A stretch of 64,000 nt of DNA from Legionella sp. 515359. GTDB lineage: Bacteria; Pseudomonadota; Gammaproteobacteria; Legionellales; Legionellaceae. The translations under genes and the position numbers were made by a program. The notes under the pieces were generated by a model. The model searched no databases and was not told the DNA's origin. It saw only the letters and a list, made by a program, of their open reading frames with translations. The DNA lies in the NCBI GenBank assembly GCA_025941565.1, contig JAPCYN010000004.1, forward strand, positions 62,001 through 126,000, read 5' to 3'. Positions 47,472 through 55,572 of the stretch are shown piece by piece; within the stretch, counting starts at the first letter, position 1; each line of letters starts with the position of its first letter.

Positions 47472-48534
47472 TTAGTGGGTAAGATTTGCTTTATAAAACC
47501 AATGTCGTCGTAACCAAAATGCCACGCTCACGAGTGAAATTAGCACAGGCACCTCAACAAGGGGGCCTATAACTGTTGTGAATGCGATGGCAGAATTAAG
47601 TCCAAAGGCAGAAATAGCTACAGCAATAGCTAACTCAAAATTATTACTTGCTGCCGTAAATGAAGCGGCTGTTGTTTTCTCATAGCTTGCGCCGATGATT
47701 TTTCCCATTGCAAAACTGACAAAAAACATCACAATAAAATAAAGGGTCAATGGAATAGCAATACGAATCACATCGAATGGCAGCTGGAACACCATTCCGC
47801 CTTTCAAAGAAAACATCGCCAAAATCGTAAAAAGCAGAGCAACAAGAGTAATGGGAGAAATTTTTGGTAAAAAATTGATTTCAAACCATACCAAACCTTT
47901 TCGCTTTATCAATACAAAGCGAGTCAGAAATCCAGCAAAAAAAGGAATACCAAGATAAATAAAAACACTTTCTGCAATAGTCATAAAATTAATGTGAACA
48001 ATTTGCCCAGTCATGCCAACCAGGGGTGGTAAGACTGTTAGAAAAAACCATGCATAGACACTAAAGAAAAACAGTTGAAAAATACTGTTAAATGCCACTA
48101 ATGCAGCAGCATATTGATTATCTCCTTCGGCCAGTTGATTCCAGACAATTACCATGGCAATACAACGTGCCAAACCAATGAGAATGAGTCCGGTCATGTA
48201 TTCATGAGTAACCATGTAAAAACAAGGCAGCAAGACCAAACATTAGAAATGGTCCAATAAGCCAGTTTTGAATCAATGATAATAGAAGAATGCGCCAATC
48301 TTTGAACACCAAGGGCAATTCTTCATATTTAACCCGAGCCAAAGGAGGGTACATCATTAAAATTAGGCCAATAGCTATAGGAATATTGGTGGAACCAATA
48401 GATAGTGAATTTAAAAATTTTGGAGTGCCTGTGTAGCTAAAGCCGATAACAACGCCTGCGGCCATTGTTATGAAAATCCATAACGTTAAATATCTATCTA
48501 AAAAAGAAAGACGATGATTGTTGCAAGTGGTCAT
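47472..48534 (-). pseudogene. acr3: ACR3-type arsenite efflux pump, frame broken
   Basis: ACR3 pumps export arsenite across the inner membrane. Two overlapping frames together cover a protein of normal length: the first (from ATG 48534) gives [20 protein letters not shown] through [15 protein letters not shown] to LHGYS and then a stop at 48202. The second continues [21 protein letters not shown] with the conserved Cys, to the end at 47472. One base too many near 48203-48212 explains the shift; without it the frame would read LHGYHEYM. It is last in the ars operon. Confidence 0.87.
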
Positions 48535-48956
48535 GACAACAACTCCTTCTCTATTCGTTGCTTCAGTTGATTAAATAACGCTTCAAATGCTGTATTAATT
48601 TTCGCTTCAGATCCTTCCACTTTAGCAGGATCAGGAATACTCCAATGGAGTTTCTTTGGTTGACCAGGGAAAATGGGACAGCTTTCACTAGCCGCCAGGT
48701 CACAGACAGTAATGACTATATCAATAGATTCCGATTTAAATTCATTCCAGGATTTACTGCGGGGTGTATTTGGTTTGATACCATGGCGAGCAAGAGTTTC
48801 TATCGCTTTCGGATGTACGTTTCCAGTCGGGACGCTACCTGCGCTAAAAGCCAGATAGCGATCATTCGAGTAATAATTAGTTATTGCCTCGGCCATAATA
48901 GACCGACAAGAGTTACCTGTGCAAAGAAATAATAATTTAATTGGCTGAGTATTCAT
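48531..48956 (-). CDS. arsC: Arsenate reductase, low-molecular-weight phosphatase type
   Basis: Reduces arsenate to arsenite. About 141 residues from ATG 48956, which overlaps the stop of the previous gene (TGATG). The P-loop is CTGNSCRS near the N-terminus and the later Cys pair lies in [15 protein letters not shown], as in thioredoxin-coupled ArsC. The general-acid Asp region is [11 protein letters not shown]. It overlaps the start of acr3 by four bases. Confidence 0.93.
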   Translation of the reverse strand: MNTQPIKLLFLCTGNSCRSIMAEAITNYYSNDRYLAFSAGSVPTGNVHPKAIETLARHGIKPNTPRSKSWNEFKSESIDIVITVCDLAASESCPIFPGQPKKLHWSIPDPAKVEGSEAKINTAFEALFNQLKQRIEKELLS

Positions 48957-49426
48957 CAACCACAACATCCAGTTGTTTTTGACTGTGAATCACAGCAAGA
49001 AGTTGATGTCTTTTTAGTAGGCATTGAGCACGAGCCCTCTGTTGTATTATCTCCAGAAAAAAATTGAGCATCCCCCATAGTATGATAGGCTTCCCATGCG
49101 ATTCCGTTAGGGTCACTCACCCATGATTTTTCTGATTGAGCATAGCAACAGGTTGTTTCACCATCACTATGGGTTGAAATATTAGCTTGAGAAAATTGGT
49201 TTCTCAATGCTTCTAACTCAGTGGCATCATCCACTTGAATACCCAAATGCTCCACACCATGTTTTCCAGCACGAGTTGAAATGGCAAAATTAATACGTGG
49301 ATCTTCTAGCATCCACTTGGCATAATCGGATTTAATTTTTACCGGATCTGCTCCAAATAAGGCATTGTAGAAACGGATGCTATCAGCAAGATTGTCAACA
49401 CCGATATGAATATGAAAACGTTTCAT
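48956..49426 (-). CDS. arsI: ArsI/CadI family glyoxalase-fold protein
   Basis: 156 residues of the vicinal-oxygen-chelate fold: RFHIHIGVDNLADSIRFYNA at the start, HGVEHLGIQVDD with metal His, and VSDPNGIAWEAY with metal Glu. The Cys pair in TTCCYAQSEKSWV is the arsenic-binding site of ArsI C-As lyases, which split methylated arsenite. A Cys-rich tail (SCSMPTKKTSTSCCDSQSKT) may bind As or Cd. Overlaps arsC and lies three bases after arsR. Confidence 0.87.
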   Translation of the reverse strand: MKRFHIHIGVDNLADSIRFYNALFGADPVKIKSDYAKWMLEDPRINFAISTRAGKHGVEHLGIQVDDATELEALRNQFSQANISTHSDGETTCCYAQSEKSWVSDPNGIAWEAYHTMGDAQFFSGDNTTEGSCSMPTKKTSTSCCDSQSKTTGCCG

Positions 49427-49429
49427 AAT

Positions 49430-49795
49430 TTACTCCTTTTTAGAATTACAACAATCAGTCAATTCAATAGCTAGACAATTTTTTGTCCCGGGTTGTTGAA
49501 TTTGAACTTGTTGTTTACTGCAACAATCTTGAACTATGAAGGCGATAAAATCGCGCATTAACTCAAAATTTGCAGAATAAAATACATAACGTCCTTGACG
49601 ACAGGACGTAACAATTCCGGCATTAGACAAATGGCTTAGGTGAAATGATAAGGTATTTTGTAAAATACCCAACTCATCCCCAATTGCTCCAGCTGATAAC
49701 CCATTTGGCCCTGCTTGAACAAGTAGCCGAAACACTTGCAATCGAGTTTCTTGAGAAAGGGCATCAAATATTTTTAGTGAATTTTTTATATCCAT
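49430..49795 (-). CDS. arsR: ArsR-family repressor
   Basis: 121 residues. The winged helix is clear (LSAGAIGDELGILQNTLSFH, then LSHLSNAGIV). The usual ELCVCDL metal site in helix 3 is missing. Cys pairs near the C-terminus (QDCC at 90-92 and TDCC at 114-116) and Cys107 may sense As(III), as in the type of ArsR with C-terminal cysteines. First gene of arsR-arsI-arsC-acr3. A strong promoter lies so close that the transcript may start at the ATG itself. Confidence 0.93.
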   Translation of the reverse strand: MDIKNSLKIFDALSQETRLQVFRLLVQAGPNGLSAGAIGDELGILQNTLSFHLSHLSNAGIVTSCRQGRYVFYSANFELMRDFIAFIVQDCCSKQQVQIQQPGTKNCLAIELTDCCNSKKE

Positions 49796-49801
49796 ACTTC
49801 T

Positions 49802-49830
49802 AGAATAGTAGAAATATTATATTTAGTCAA
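49802..49830 (-). promoter_or_regulatory. Promoter of the ars operon
   Basis: On the minus strand TTGACT and TATTCT are 17 bases apart. The -10 box ends six bases before the arsR ATG. ArsR is expected to bind over this AT-rich stretch and repress its own operon. Confidence 0.7.
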
Positions 49831-50102
49831 TCTGCCATTTAAAGTTTGAATTTTTCTGCTAAATAAAGATAAAACTTACACTCTTAAGAGTAATGAGTTT
49901 TCGTGCTAATTAGTTTAAACACGGTCTCCTAAATATAAGAAATGAAATTTCCTAATAGTCCATATGATTAAAAGGTTTGACATAAAATTAACATAATATT
50001 CATACCATTATACCTATTTATTCCAAAGATAACTAACACAATACTCAACTATTAGGGTACGTGAACTTGTTTTTGTACTGATTAAGTAGTACACTTTGAG
50101 TT
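49831..50102. other. Intergenic stretch between ars operon and toxin-antitoxin pair
   Basis: AT-rich and without open frames of note. GTACT and AGTAC (50075-50079 and 50088-50092) form a small palindrome before the toxin gene, possibly an operator for the antitoxin. Confidence 0.35.
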
Positions 50103-50504
50103 ATGAAAAATAATAATAAAAGATCAAAAGAATATATCGTTTTTAACGGAGAAAAATTCGTTATTGAGTGGTATTTTGATTACAAAGGGCAAAGTAATGC
50201 CTTTGATTATTTTGAATCATTAACTGATGATGAACAGATCAAAGCCCTTGGTTTATTTGAATTAATGGGAAATATAGGAACCATTAAAAATAAAACAAAA
50301 TTTAATTATGAAGAAGATAAGATTTATGCGTTTAAACCTCAGCCACATAGATTTTTATGTTTTTTTTTCTCGGGTGGTAAAATTATTATAACGAATGCTT
50401 TCCATAAAAAAACAAACAAATTACCAAAAGGTGAAAAGGAAAAAGCCTTGAAATATAAAGAGGATTATGAATTACGAATTCAACGAGGTGACTATTATGA
50501 GTAA
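50103..50504 (+). CDS. HigB/Gp49-like toxin
   Basis: 133 residues of the RelE-related Gp49/HigB-type toxin family, ribosome-dependent RNases. Conserved segments are FYFDYKG-like WYFDYKGQS, ALGLFELMG, KIYAFKPQPHRFLCFFF and IIITNAFHKKTNKLPKGEKE, where the Arg, Phe and His/Lys cluster is expected at the active site. It precedes its antitoxin gene, which overlaps its end by eight bases; this toxin-first order is typical of hig loci. Confidence 0.83.
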   Translation: MKNNNKRSKEYIVFNGEKFVIEWYFDYKGQSNAFDYFESLTDDEQIKALGLFELMGNIGTIKNKTKFNYEEDKIYAFKPQPHRFLCFFFSGGKIIITNAFHKKTNKLPKGEKEKALKYKEDYELRIQRGDYYE

Positions 50505-50844
50505 CCAACTGTCTACTTATGAAAGAAAAATGCAAGATAAGAAATTCAAAGCAGCTTATGATAAGCATTATAAAGAATTACTTTTTTCTGAGTTGCTTAT
50601 TTCTATTATGGAAGAAGATGATAAATCAGTTCGCAGTTTAGCAAAAGAAGCGAGTATATCTCCTTCTGTAATTCAAGATTTGCGCTCTGGGAAGCAGCAG
50701 GATATCAAAGTTAGTAATTTAATTAGAATTGTGGAGATTTTGGGTTACAAAGTAGTTTTACAGAAGGGTGAAGAAAAACTAACCTTACACGATGAAATAA
50801 AGGAGAATAAACATAATTTGAGTGTAAGTGCTGCCTCGTATTAG
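50497..50844 (+). CDS. HigA-like antitoxin, XRE helix-turn-helix
   Basis: 115 residues from ATG 50497 (GAGGTG upstream), with an N-terminal helical part and a helix-turn-helix (SVRSLAKEASISPSVIQDL, then RSGKQQDIKVSNLIRIVEIL). Likely binds and neutralises the toxin before it and represses the pair. It overlaps the toxin gene, so expression is coupled. Confidence 0.83.
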   Translation: MSNQLSTYERKMQDKKFKAAYDKHYKELLFSELLISIMEEDDKSVRSLAKEASISPSVIQDLRSGKQQDIKVSNLIRIVEILGYKVVLQKGEEKLTLHDEIKENKHNLSVSAASY

Positions 50845-50937
50845 CGTTCTAACCCCTTAAATATAACGATGTATATGCATCTATACTAAAAATCGAGTAT
50901 ACTTGGTTATAGATAGATATATTTTGATATACATATT

Positions 50938-52125
50938 ATGAATCCAATTAAAAATCCATTTTCTCCTGGGGCAGGATCACCGCCACCTGAACTTGTTGGT
51001 CGGGAAGAGATCCTTTGCCAAAGTAATATATTATTACAGCGTATTTTAAAGAAACGCTCAGAAAAAAGCTTTTTGTTAACAGGGCTTCGAGGGGTTGGTA
51101 AAACCGTACTACTTAACGAAATTGAAAGACAGGCAGAAACAGCAGGATATAAAACTATTCTAATAGAGGCACATGAAGGTAAGTCTTTAGGTGCATTATT
51201 GATTCCTCATCTAAGACGTCTACTGTTTGATCTAGATAGGCTATCTGGGGTAGGAGATAAAGTCCGTAGAGGCCTCGGTATTCTAAAAAGTTTTATAAAT
51301 ACAATAAAAATTAAAGTTGGTGATGTTGAATTTGGATTAGATATAGATCCCGAGTTAGGGGCTGCGGATAGTGGTGACATAGAAGTTGATCTACCAAATC
51401 TTTTTGTTGCTCTTGCGGAAGCCGCTGAGGAACGAAACGCAGCTGTTGCTATTCTTATAGATGAAATTCAATATTTTAGTATTAGTGAACTTAGTGCTTT
51501 AATAATGGCAATGCATAAAATGCAACAGAAAAGATTGCCATTGATTTTGATCGGTGCGGGGCTTCCAATTTTACCCGCTTTAGCTGGTGATTCAAAATCA
51601 TATGCCGAACGCCTGTTTCAATTTCCCAATATAGGACCATTGTCAGAGGCAGATGCAAATAAAGCTCTTCAGGATCCGGTAAATGAAGTTGATGTAGAAT
51701 TTACAGTGGAGGCCTTAAAAGAAATATATGAGTTAACAAAAGGATATCCTTATTTTTTACAGGAGTGGGGTTATCAATCTTGGAATTATGCCAAAGATTC
51801 TCCAATAGATCAGCAAGATGTGAAGGATGCAACTTCTTTGGTAATTAGACGATTAGATGAGAATTTTTTTCGAGTCAGATTTGATCGGTTAACTCCTAGT
51901 GAACAAAACTATCTTAGAGGTATGGCTGAAATTGGGGCTGGACCAAAAAGAACTGGAGATATTGCAGAGATACTAGGAAAAAGTGTATCAAGCTTAGGTC
52001 CCGTAAGAGATAGATTGATTAAGAAAGGTATGATCTATAGTCCTAGTCATGGAGAAATGGCTTTTACCGTACCTTTATTTGATGAGTATATGAAAAGAAT
52101 AATACCCAATTTTAACAGATCTTAA
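50938..52125 (+). CDS. AAA/STAND-type ATPase
   Basis: 395 residues. The N-terminal segment (NPFSPGAGSPPPELVGREE) is common in a group of ORC/Cdc6-like ATPases. The P-loop is TGLRGVGKTVLL (about 48-59) and Walker B is AILIDEIQYF near 175, followed by a sensor region (LILIGAGLPILP). The C-terminal part is a winged helix (TGDIAEILGKSVSSLGPV, then RDRLIKKGMIY). Such proteins act in replication control, defence or signalling, but the role here is not known. The gene lies 93 bases after the antitoxin, behind an AT-rich leader. Confidence 0.8.
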   Translation: MNPIKNPFSPGAGSPPPELVGREEILCQSNILLQRILKKRSEKSFLLTGLRGVGKTVLLNEIERQAETAGYKTILIEAHEGKSLGALLIPHLRRLLFDLDRLSGVGDKVRRGLGILKSFINTIKIKVGDVEFGLDIDPELGAADSGDIEVDLPNLFVALAEAAEERNAAVAILIDEIQYFSISELSALIMAMHKMQQKRLPLILIGAGLPILPALAGDSKSYAERLFQFPNIGPLSEADANKALQDPVNEVDVEFTVEALKEIYELTKGYPYFLQEWGYQSWNYAKDSPIDQQDVKDATSLVIRRLDENFFRVRFDRLTPSEQNYLRGMAEIGAGPKRTGDIAEILGKSVSSLGPVRDRLIKKGMIYSPSHGEMAFTVPLFDEYMKRIIPNFNRS

Positions 52126-52165
52126 ATGGTCTGGTGTGATGGAATAGAGACCCTATAGGAAATAA

Positions 52166-52486
52166 ATGAAACCAATTATTAAAGACTTAAGTGTCATTGT
52201 TCTCATCGGCTTGCTTTTGTTTTGGAGTTTCTTGGCAGCAATTGAGCGATTGTTATTTTTTAATACGAATCTATATCCCGATTTTTTAGTAAATAAAACG
52301 GTTTCTTTAGAATCAAAAGAAAAGATGTTTGAGCTGATTAAGTTAACTTGCCCTCAGGGTGGGGCCGATAGTATTGAGCGAGATGACGCGCTTTATTTTC
52401 GGTGTGGCTTCTTATGGCCAAAATCACAAGTAACGAAAGTATATCTTGTTAATAAATCAAACTCGGACGAATCGAATAAAAATTAA
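52166..52486 (+). CDS. Small single-helix membrane protein, unknown
   Basis: 106 residues with one membrane helix near the N-terminus (LSVIVLIGLLLFWSFLAAI) and a short periplasmic or cytosolic tail holding two Cys (LTCPQGG and FRCGFLW). Weak ribosome site. I do not recognise it. It follows the ATPase gene by 40 bases and may be in the same transcript. Confidence 0.5.
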   Translation: MKPIIKDLSVIVLIGLLLFWSFLAAIERLLFFNTNLYPDFLVNKTVSLESKEKMFELIKLTCPQGGADSIERDDALYFRCGFLWPKSQVTKVYLVNKSNSDESNKN

Positions 52487-52492
52487 ATACTA

Positions 52493-52539
52493 ACCACCGA
52501 TCAAAATTTAGAGTTGCAGTTGGCAGCCTTAAAAGAAGC
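52493..52539 (+). repeat. 47-bp fragment identical to tnpR of transposon B
   Basis: Identical to 43988-44034, reading ACCACCGATC to AAAAGAAGC. Bases on both sides differ. It is a remnant of a resolvase gene, encoding TTDQNLELQLAALKEA in frame with the original, without start or end. Confidence 0.85.
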
Positions 52540-52566
52540 AGTACACTAACACTATGATAATTATAA

Positions 52567-53736
52567 ATGAAACGAATGAATAAAACAGATACTTTTTATA
52601 ATTTAGAAACCTTGGGCGGCATTTTATTATTTTTTGCAGCAGTTCTTGCAATTCTAGTGGCTAACTCACCTTATCGCTTCACTTACGACCATTTCTTACA
52701 CATTAAAGCAGCCCTTGGCGTTGGCCCTCTATACATACAAAAACCTTTATTATTGTGGATTAACGACGGCTTGATGGCCATTTATTTCCTCTTAATTGGT
52801 CTTGAAATTAAAAGAGAAATCAAACGGGGTGTATTAAGTAATAAAAAAAATTTGTTTGTTCCTGTCATTACGGCTTTATGTGGTTTAATCGTCCCGGCTT
52901 TAATATTTATTGGGTTTAACGCGCATAATCCAGTTTATCTGCAAGGCTGGGCCATCCCTACAGCGACTGACATTGCCTTTACTTTAGGGATTGTATCTCT
53001 ATTGGGCTCTCGCATACCTCTTTCTTTAAAAATCCTGCTCACAGCGATTGCTATTTTTGATGACATCGCAGCTATTGTCATTATTGCTATCTTCTACACC
53101 AAAAAACTATCACTTCTGTCACTTTCCTTAGCTCTGTTGATGAGCCTAATTTTAGTTGGTTTAAATTATTTTAAATGCCGCCGTGTTTCAGTATTCATGG
53201 TTGTAGGCTTTGTTTTGTGGGTTGCCGTCTTAAAATCAGGCGTTCATGCTACCTTGACCGGCATTGTTATTGCCATGACTATTCCCGATGGAAAGAAGAA
53301 GTCAATGCTTACCCGTTTAGAAGAAGGCTTACATCCCTGGGTAGTATTTTTTATTCTTCCTGTTTTCGCTTTTGCTAATGCCGGAGTGACCTTTATCGGT
53401 CTTGATACATCAATGTTTATACATCCCATTGTCTTAGGAATAGCCTTGGGCCTATTTGTTGGCAAACAAGTCGGTATCTTTTTGTCATTAGGCTATTTTG
53501 TACATTTTAAACAACTGCTTAAAGGCGATAACGTTACTCTTCGCCAAGTCTATGGCATTGCATTAATTTGCGGTGTGGGGTTTACCATGAGTTTATTTAT
53601 TGGCTCTTTAGCTTACCAACACAGTACCTTAGATTTAATGCCTTTAGTAAAAATCGGTGTGGTTTTAGGTTCGTTAACTGCAGGGTTGGCCGGATTCTTT
53701 GTTTTAAAAAAAGCACCACATAAAAACACATTTTAA
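52567..53736 (+). CDS. nhaA: NhaA-type Na+/H+ antiporter
   Basis: Exchanges sodium for protons across the inner membrane, more active at alkaline pH. 389 residues with 12 helices. The NhaA hallmarks are visible: ATDIAFTLGIVSLLGSRIP with the Asp133-type residue and AIAIFDDIAAIVIIAIFY with the Asp163/Asp164 pair that binds Na+, plus GVGFTMSLFIGSLAY. First gene of a plus-strand set with the reductase, stress protein and P-type ATPase. Confidence 0.95.
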   Translation: MKRMNKTDTFYNLETLGGILLFFAAVLAILVANSPYRFTYDHFLHIKAALGVGPLYIQKPLLLWINDGLMAIYFLLIGLEIKREIKRGVLSNKKNLFVPVITALCGLIVPALIFIGFNAHNPVYLQGWAIPTATDIAFTLGIVSLLGSRIPLSLKILLTAIAIFDDIAAIVIIAIFYTKKLSLLSLSLALLMSLILVGLNYFKCRRVSVFMVVGFVLWVAVLKSGVHATLTGIVIAMTIPDGKKKSMLTRLEEGLHPWVVFFILPVFAFANAGVTFIGLDTSMFIHPIVLGIALGLFVGKQVGIFLSLGYFVHFKQLLKGDNVTLRQVYGIALICGVGFTMSLFIGSLAYQHSTLDLMPLVKIGVVLGSLTAGLAGFFVLKKAPHKNTF

Positions 53737-53751
53737 TTAAGGAGAATGATC

Positions 53752-54492
53752 ATGGAACGGATGACCGCAATAGTTACTGGTGGTACTGGTGGTATAGGTA
53801 GCGCCATATGCCGGCAGTTAGCGCAAGACTATTCAGTGATTGCTTGTTATTTTAAAGATGGCAAGCATGATGAAGCCAAGCGCTGGCAGGAAGTACAACG
53901 AAAAGCTGGTTTTGATATAGAAATTATTTATGCGGACATGGCGCAATTTTCAGATTGTGAGCACTTAGTGTCACAAGTGATGGAGCGTTATGGGCGTATT
54001 GATGTGTTAGTGAATAATGCAGGGATTACAAAAGACTCCAGTTTAAAAAAAATGTCACCAGAACAATGGCAGCAGGTAATTGATGCAAATCTTACCAGTG
54101 TCTTTAATATGACACGAAATACCTTACCAGCTATGTTGGATAAAGGGTACGGTCGGATCATTTCCATCTCATCCATTAATGGACGAAAAGGACAGTTCGG
54201 TCAATGCAATTATGCAGCAACTAAAGCGGCTTTATTTGGATTTACTAAGAGCTTAGCCCTTGAAGTCGCTAATAAAGGAATTACCGTCAATACTATTTCA
54301 CCTGGTTATATTGAAACGCCAATGATAAGTCAAATGCGTGAGGAGGTGCTAAACAGCATTATCTCTGGCATCCCAGTAGGACGATTAGGACAACCTCAAG
54401 ACATAGCAGAGGCTGTTGCTTTTCTGGCATCGCCTTCAGCAAGTTTTATAACGGGTGCTAATATAGATATTAATGGTGGTCAGTACATGTAA
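53752..54492 (+). CDS. phbB: Acetoacetyl-CoA reductase-like short-chain dehydrogenase
   Basis: 246 residues from ATG 53752, which has GGAG seven bases upstream; the ATG at 53746 is too close. The Rossmann motif TGGTGGIGSAIC, NNAGIT, catalytic Ser in ISSINGRKGQFGQ and YxxxK in NYAATKAAL are all kept. NGRKGQFGQCNYAA is typical of PhaB/PhbB, which makes 3-hydroxybutyryl-CoA for polyhydroxybutyrate. It follows nhaA by 15 bases. No PHB synthase is seen here. Confidence 0.88.
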   Translation: MERMTAIVTGGTGGIGSAICRQLAQDYSVIACYFKDGKHDEAKRWQEVQRKAGFDIEIIYADMAQFSDCEHLVSQVMERYGRIDVLVNNAGITKDSSLKKMSPEQWQQVIDANLTSVFNMTRNTLPAMLDKGYGRIISISSINGRKGQFGQCNYAATKAALFGFTKSLALEVANKGITVNTISPGYIETPMISQMREEVLNSIISGIPVGRLGQPQDIAEAVAFLASPSASFITGANIDINGGQYM

Positions 54493-54618
54493 ATGACAGG
54501 CGGGTTTATTTTAAAAATACAGATAAGGTAAAAGAAAATTGGAGCTAATGAGCCTAATACTCCTAAAATTTTTTAAACAAACCGATGCACTTTACATATT
54601 TTAAGGATGAAATAACTC

Positions 54619-55557
54619 ATGCAACAATTTCAAAATATCTTATTTATAAGTCATGGTATTCGTGATGAAATGGAAGGATTAAAACAGACCCTAAGTCTTG
54701 CAAGAACCAATCAAAGTATGCTTAAGGTTCTCATTGTGTGTCCAGAGCTTCCACAAACTCATAAAGAATATAAAAAATCGTACGAGGATTTTCTAAAGGA
54801 GCGAATGACCAAATCCATTCAAGCCATCCAAGTGATGTTACAAATAAGTGACACAGAGCTGAGCATCGCTGTTGAACTCGATTGTGGCTCTGTTCCTGCT
54901 GTACGGATTATCCGCCATGTATTGCGTGATGGACATGACTTAGTCATCAAAGAAGCTGAGCCCAAGGTGGATGGTAAAGGATTTGAGGTACTGGATATGG
55001 CGTTGTTGCGTCAATGCCCCTGTCCCGTATGGCTGTGCCGTCCGATTAGACATTCTCGCAATAACATTCAGGTAGCCGTAGCTATTGATCCTGAAAATGA
55101 AGAGCAAGTAGGTCGTGACCTTGCACTTAGACTGTTACAGATTTCTCGCGTCCTTGCAGATCGATGCAGTGGTGAACTCACCATTATTTCCTGCTGGTTT
55201 TATCAGCTTGAAGAATATCTGCGCGATCGAATTTACATCAAAATACCCCAAAAAGAATTAGACAAAATCGTAGCAGAGACCCAGGTTGAACACCTCTTAG
55301 CGTTAGAAACAGTGATTAAAGAAGCCAATATCGGTGGTCGCTATAAAATTCAGCATGTTAAAGGTCAACCAGAACACGTGATGCCAAAAATTATTGAGAA
55401 TAATCAAATTGATGTATTGGTAATGGGAACTGTGGCGCGAACAGGGATCCCAGGCTTTATTATTGGCAATACAGCTGAAAGTGTTGTGCAACAACTCAGT
55501 TGCTCCTTACTGGCCTTAAAGCCTAATGGCTTTGTTTCGCCGGTGAGGGCCTATTAG
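54619..55557 (+). CDS. Tandem universal stress protein
   Basis: 312 residues with two UspA domains. The first (about 1-145) includes NILFISHGI and the segment LLRQCPCPVWLCRP; the second (about 150-305) has VAVAIDPENEEQ and ends in VLVMGTVARTGIPGFIIG, then TAESVVQQLSCSLLALKP. The second carries the Gx2Gx9G(S/T) nucleotide loop. Such proteins help survival under starvation or respiratory stress. The preceding 126 bases lack genes; the P-type ATPase follows 15 bases later. Confidence 0.9.
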   Translation: MQQFQNILFISHGIRDEMEGLKQTLSLARTNQSMLKVLIVCPELPQTHKEYKKSYEDFLKERMTKSIQAIQVMLQISDTELSIAVELDCGSVPAVRIIRHVLRDGHDLVIKEAEPKVDGKGFEVLDMALLRQCPCPVWLCRPIRHSRNNIQVAVAIDPENEEQVGRDLALRLLQISRVLADRCSGELTIISCWFYQLEEYLRDRIYIKIPQKELDKIVAETQVEHLLALETVIKEANIGGRYKIQHVKGQPEHVMPKIIENNQIDVLVMGTVARTGIPGFIIGNTAESVVQQLSCSLLALKPNGFVSPVRAY

Positions 55558-55572
55558 ATTATAATAGAGTGA

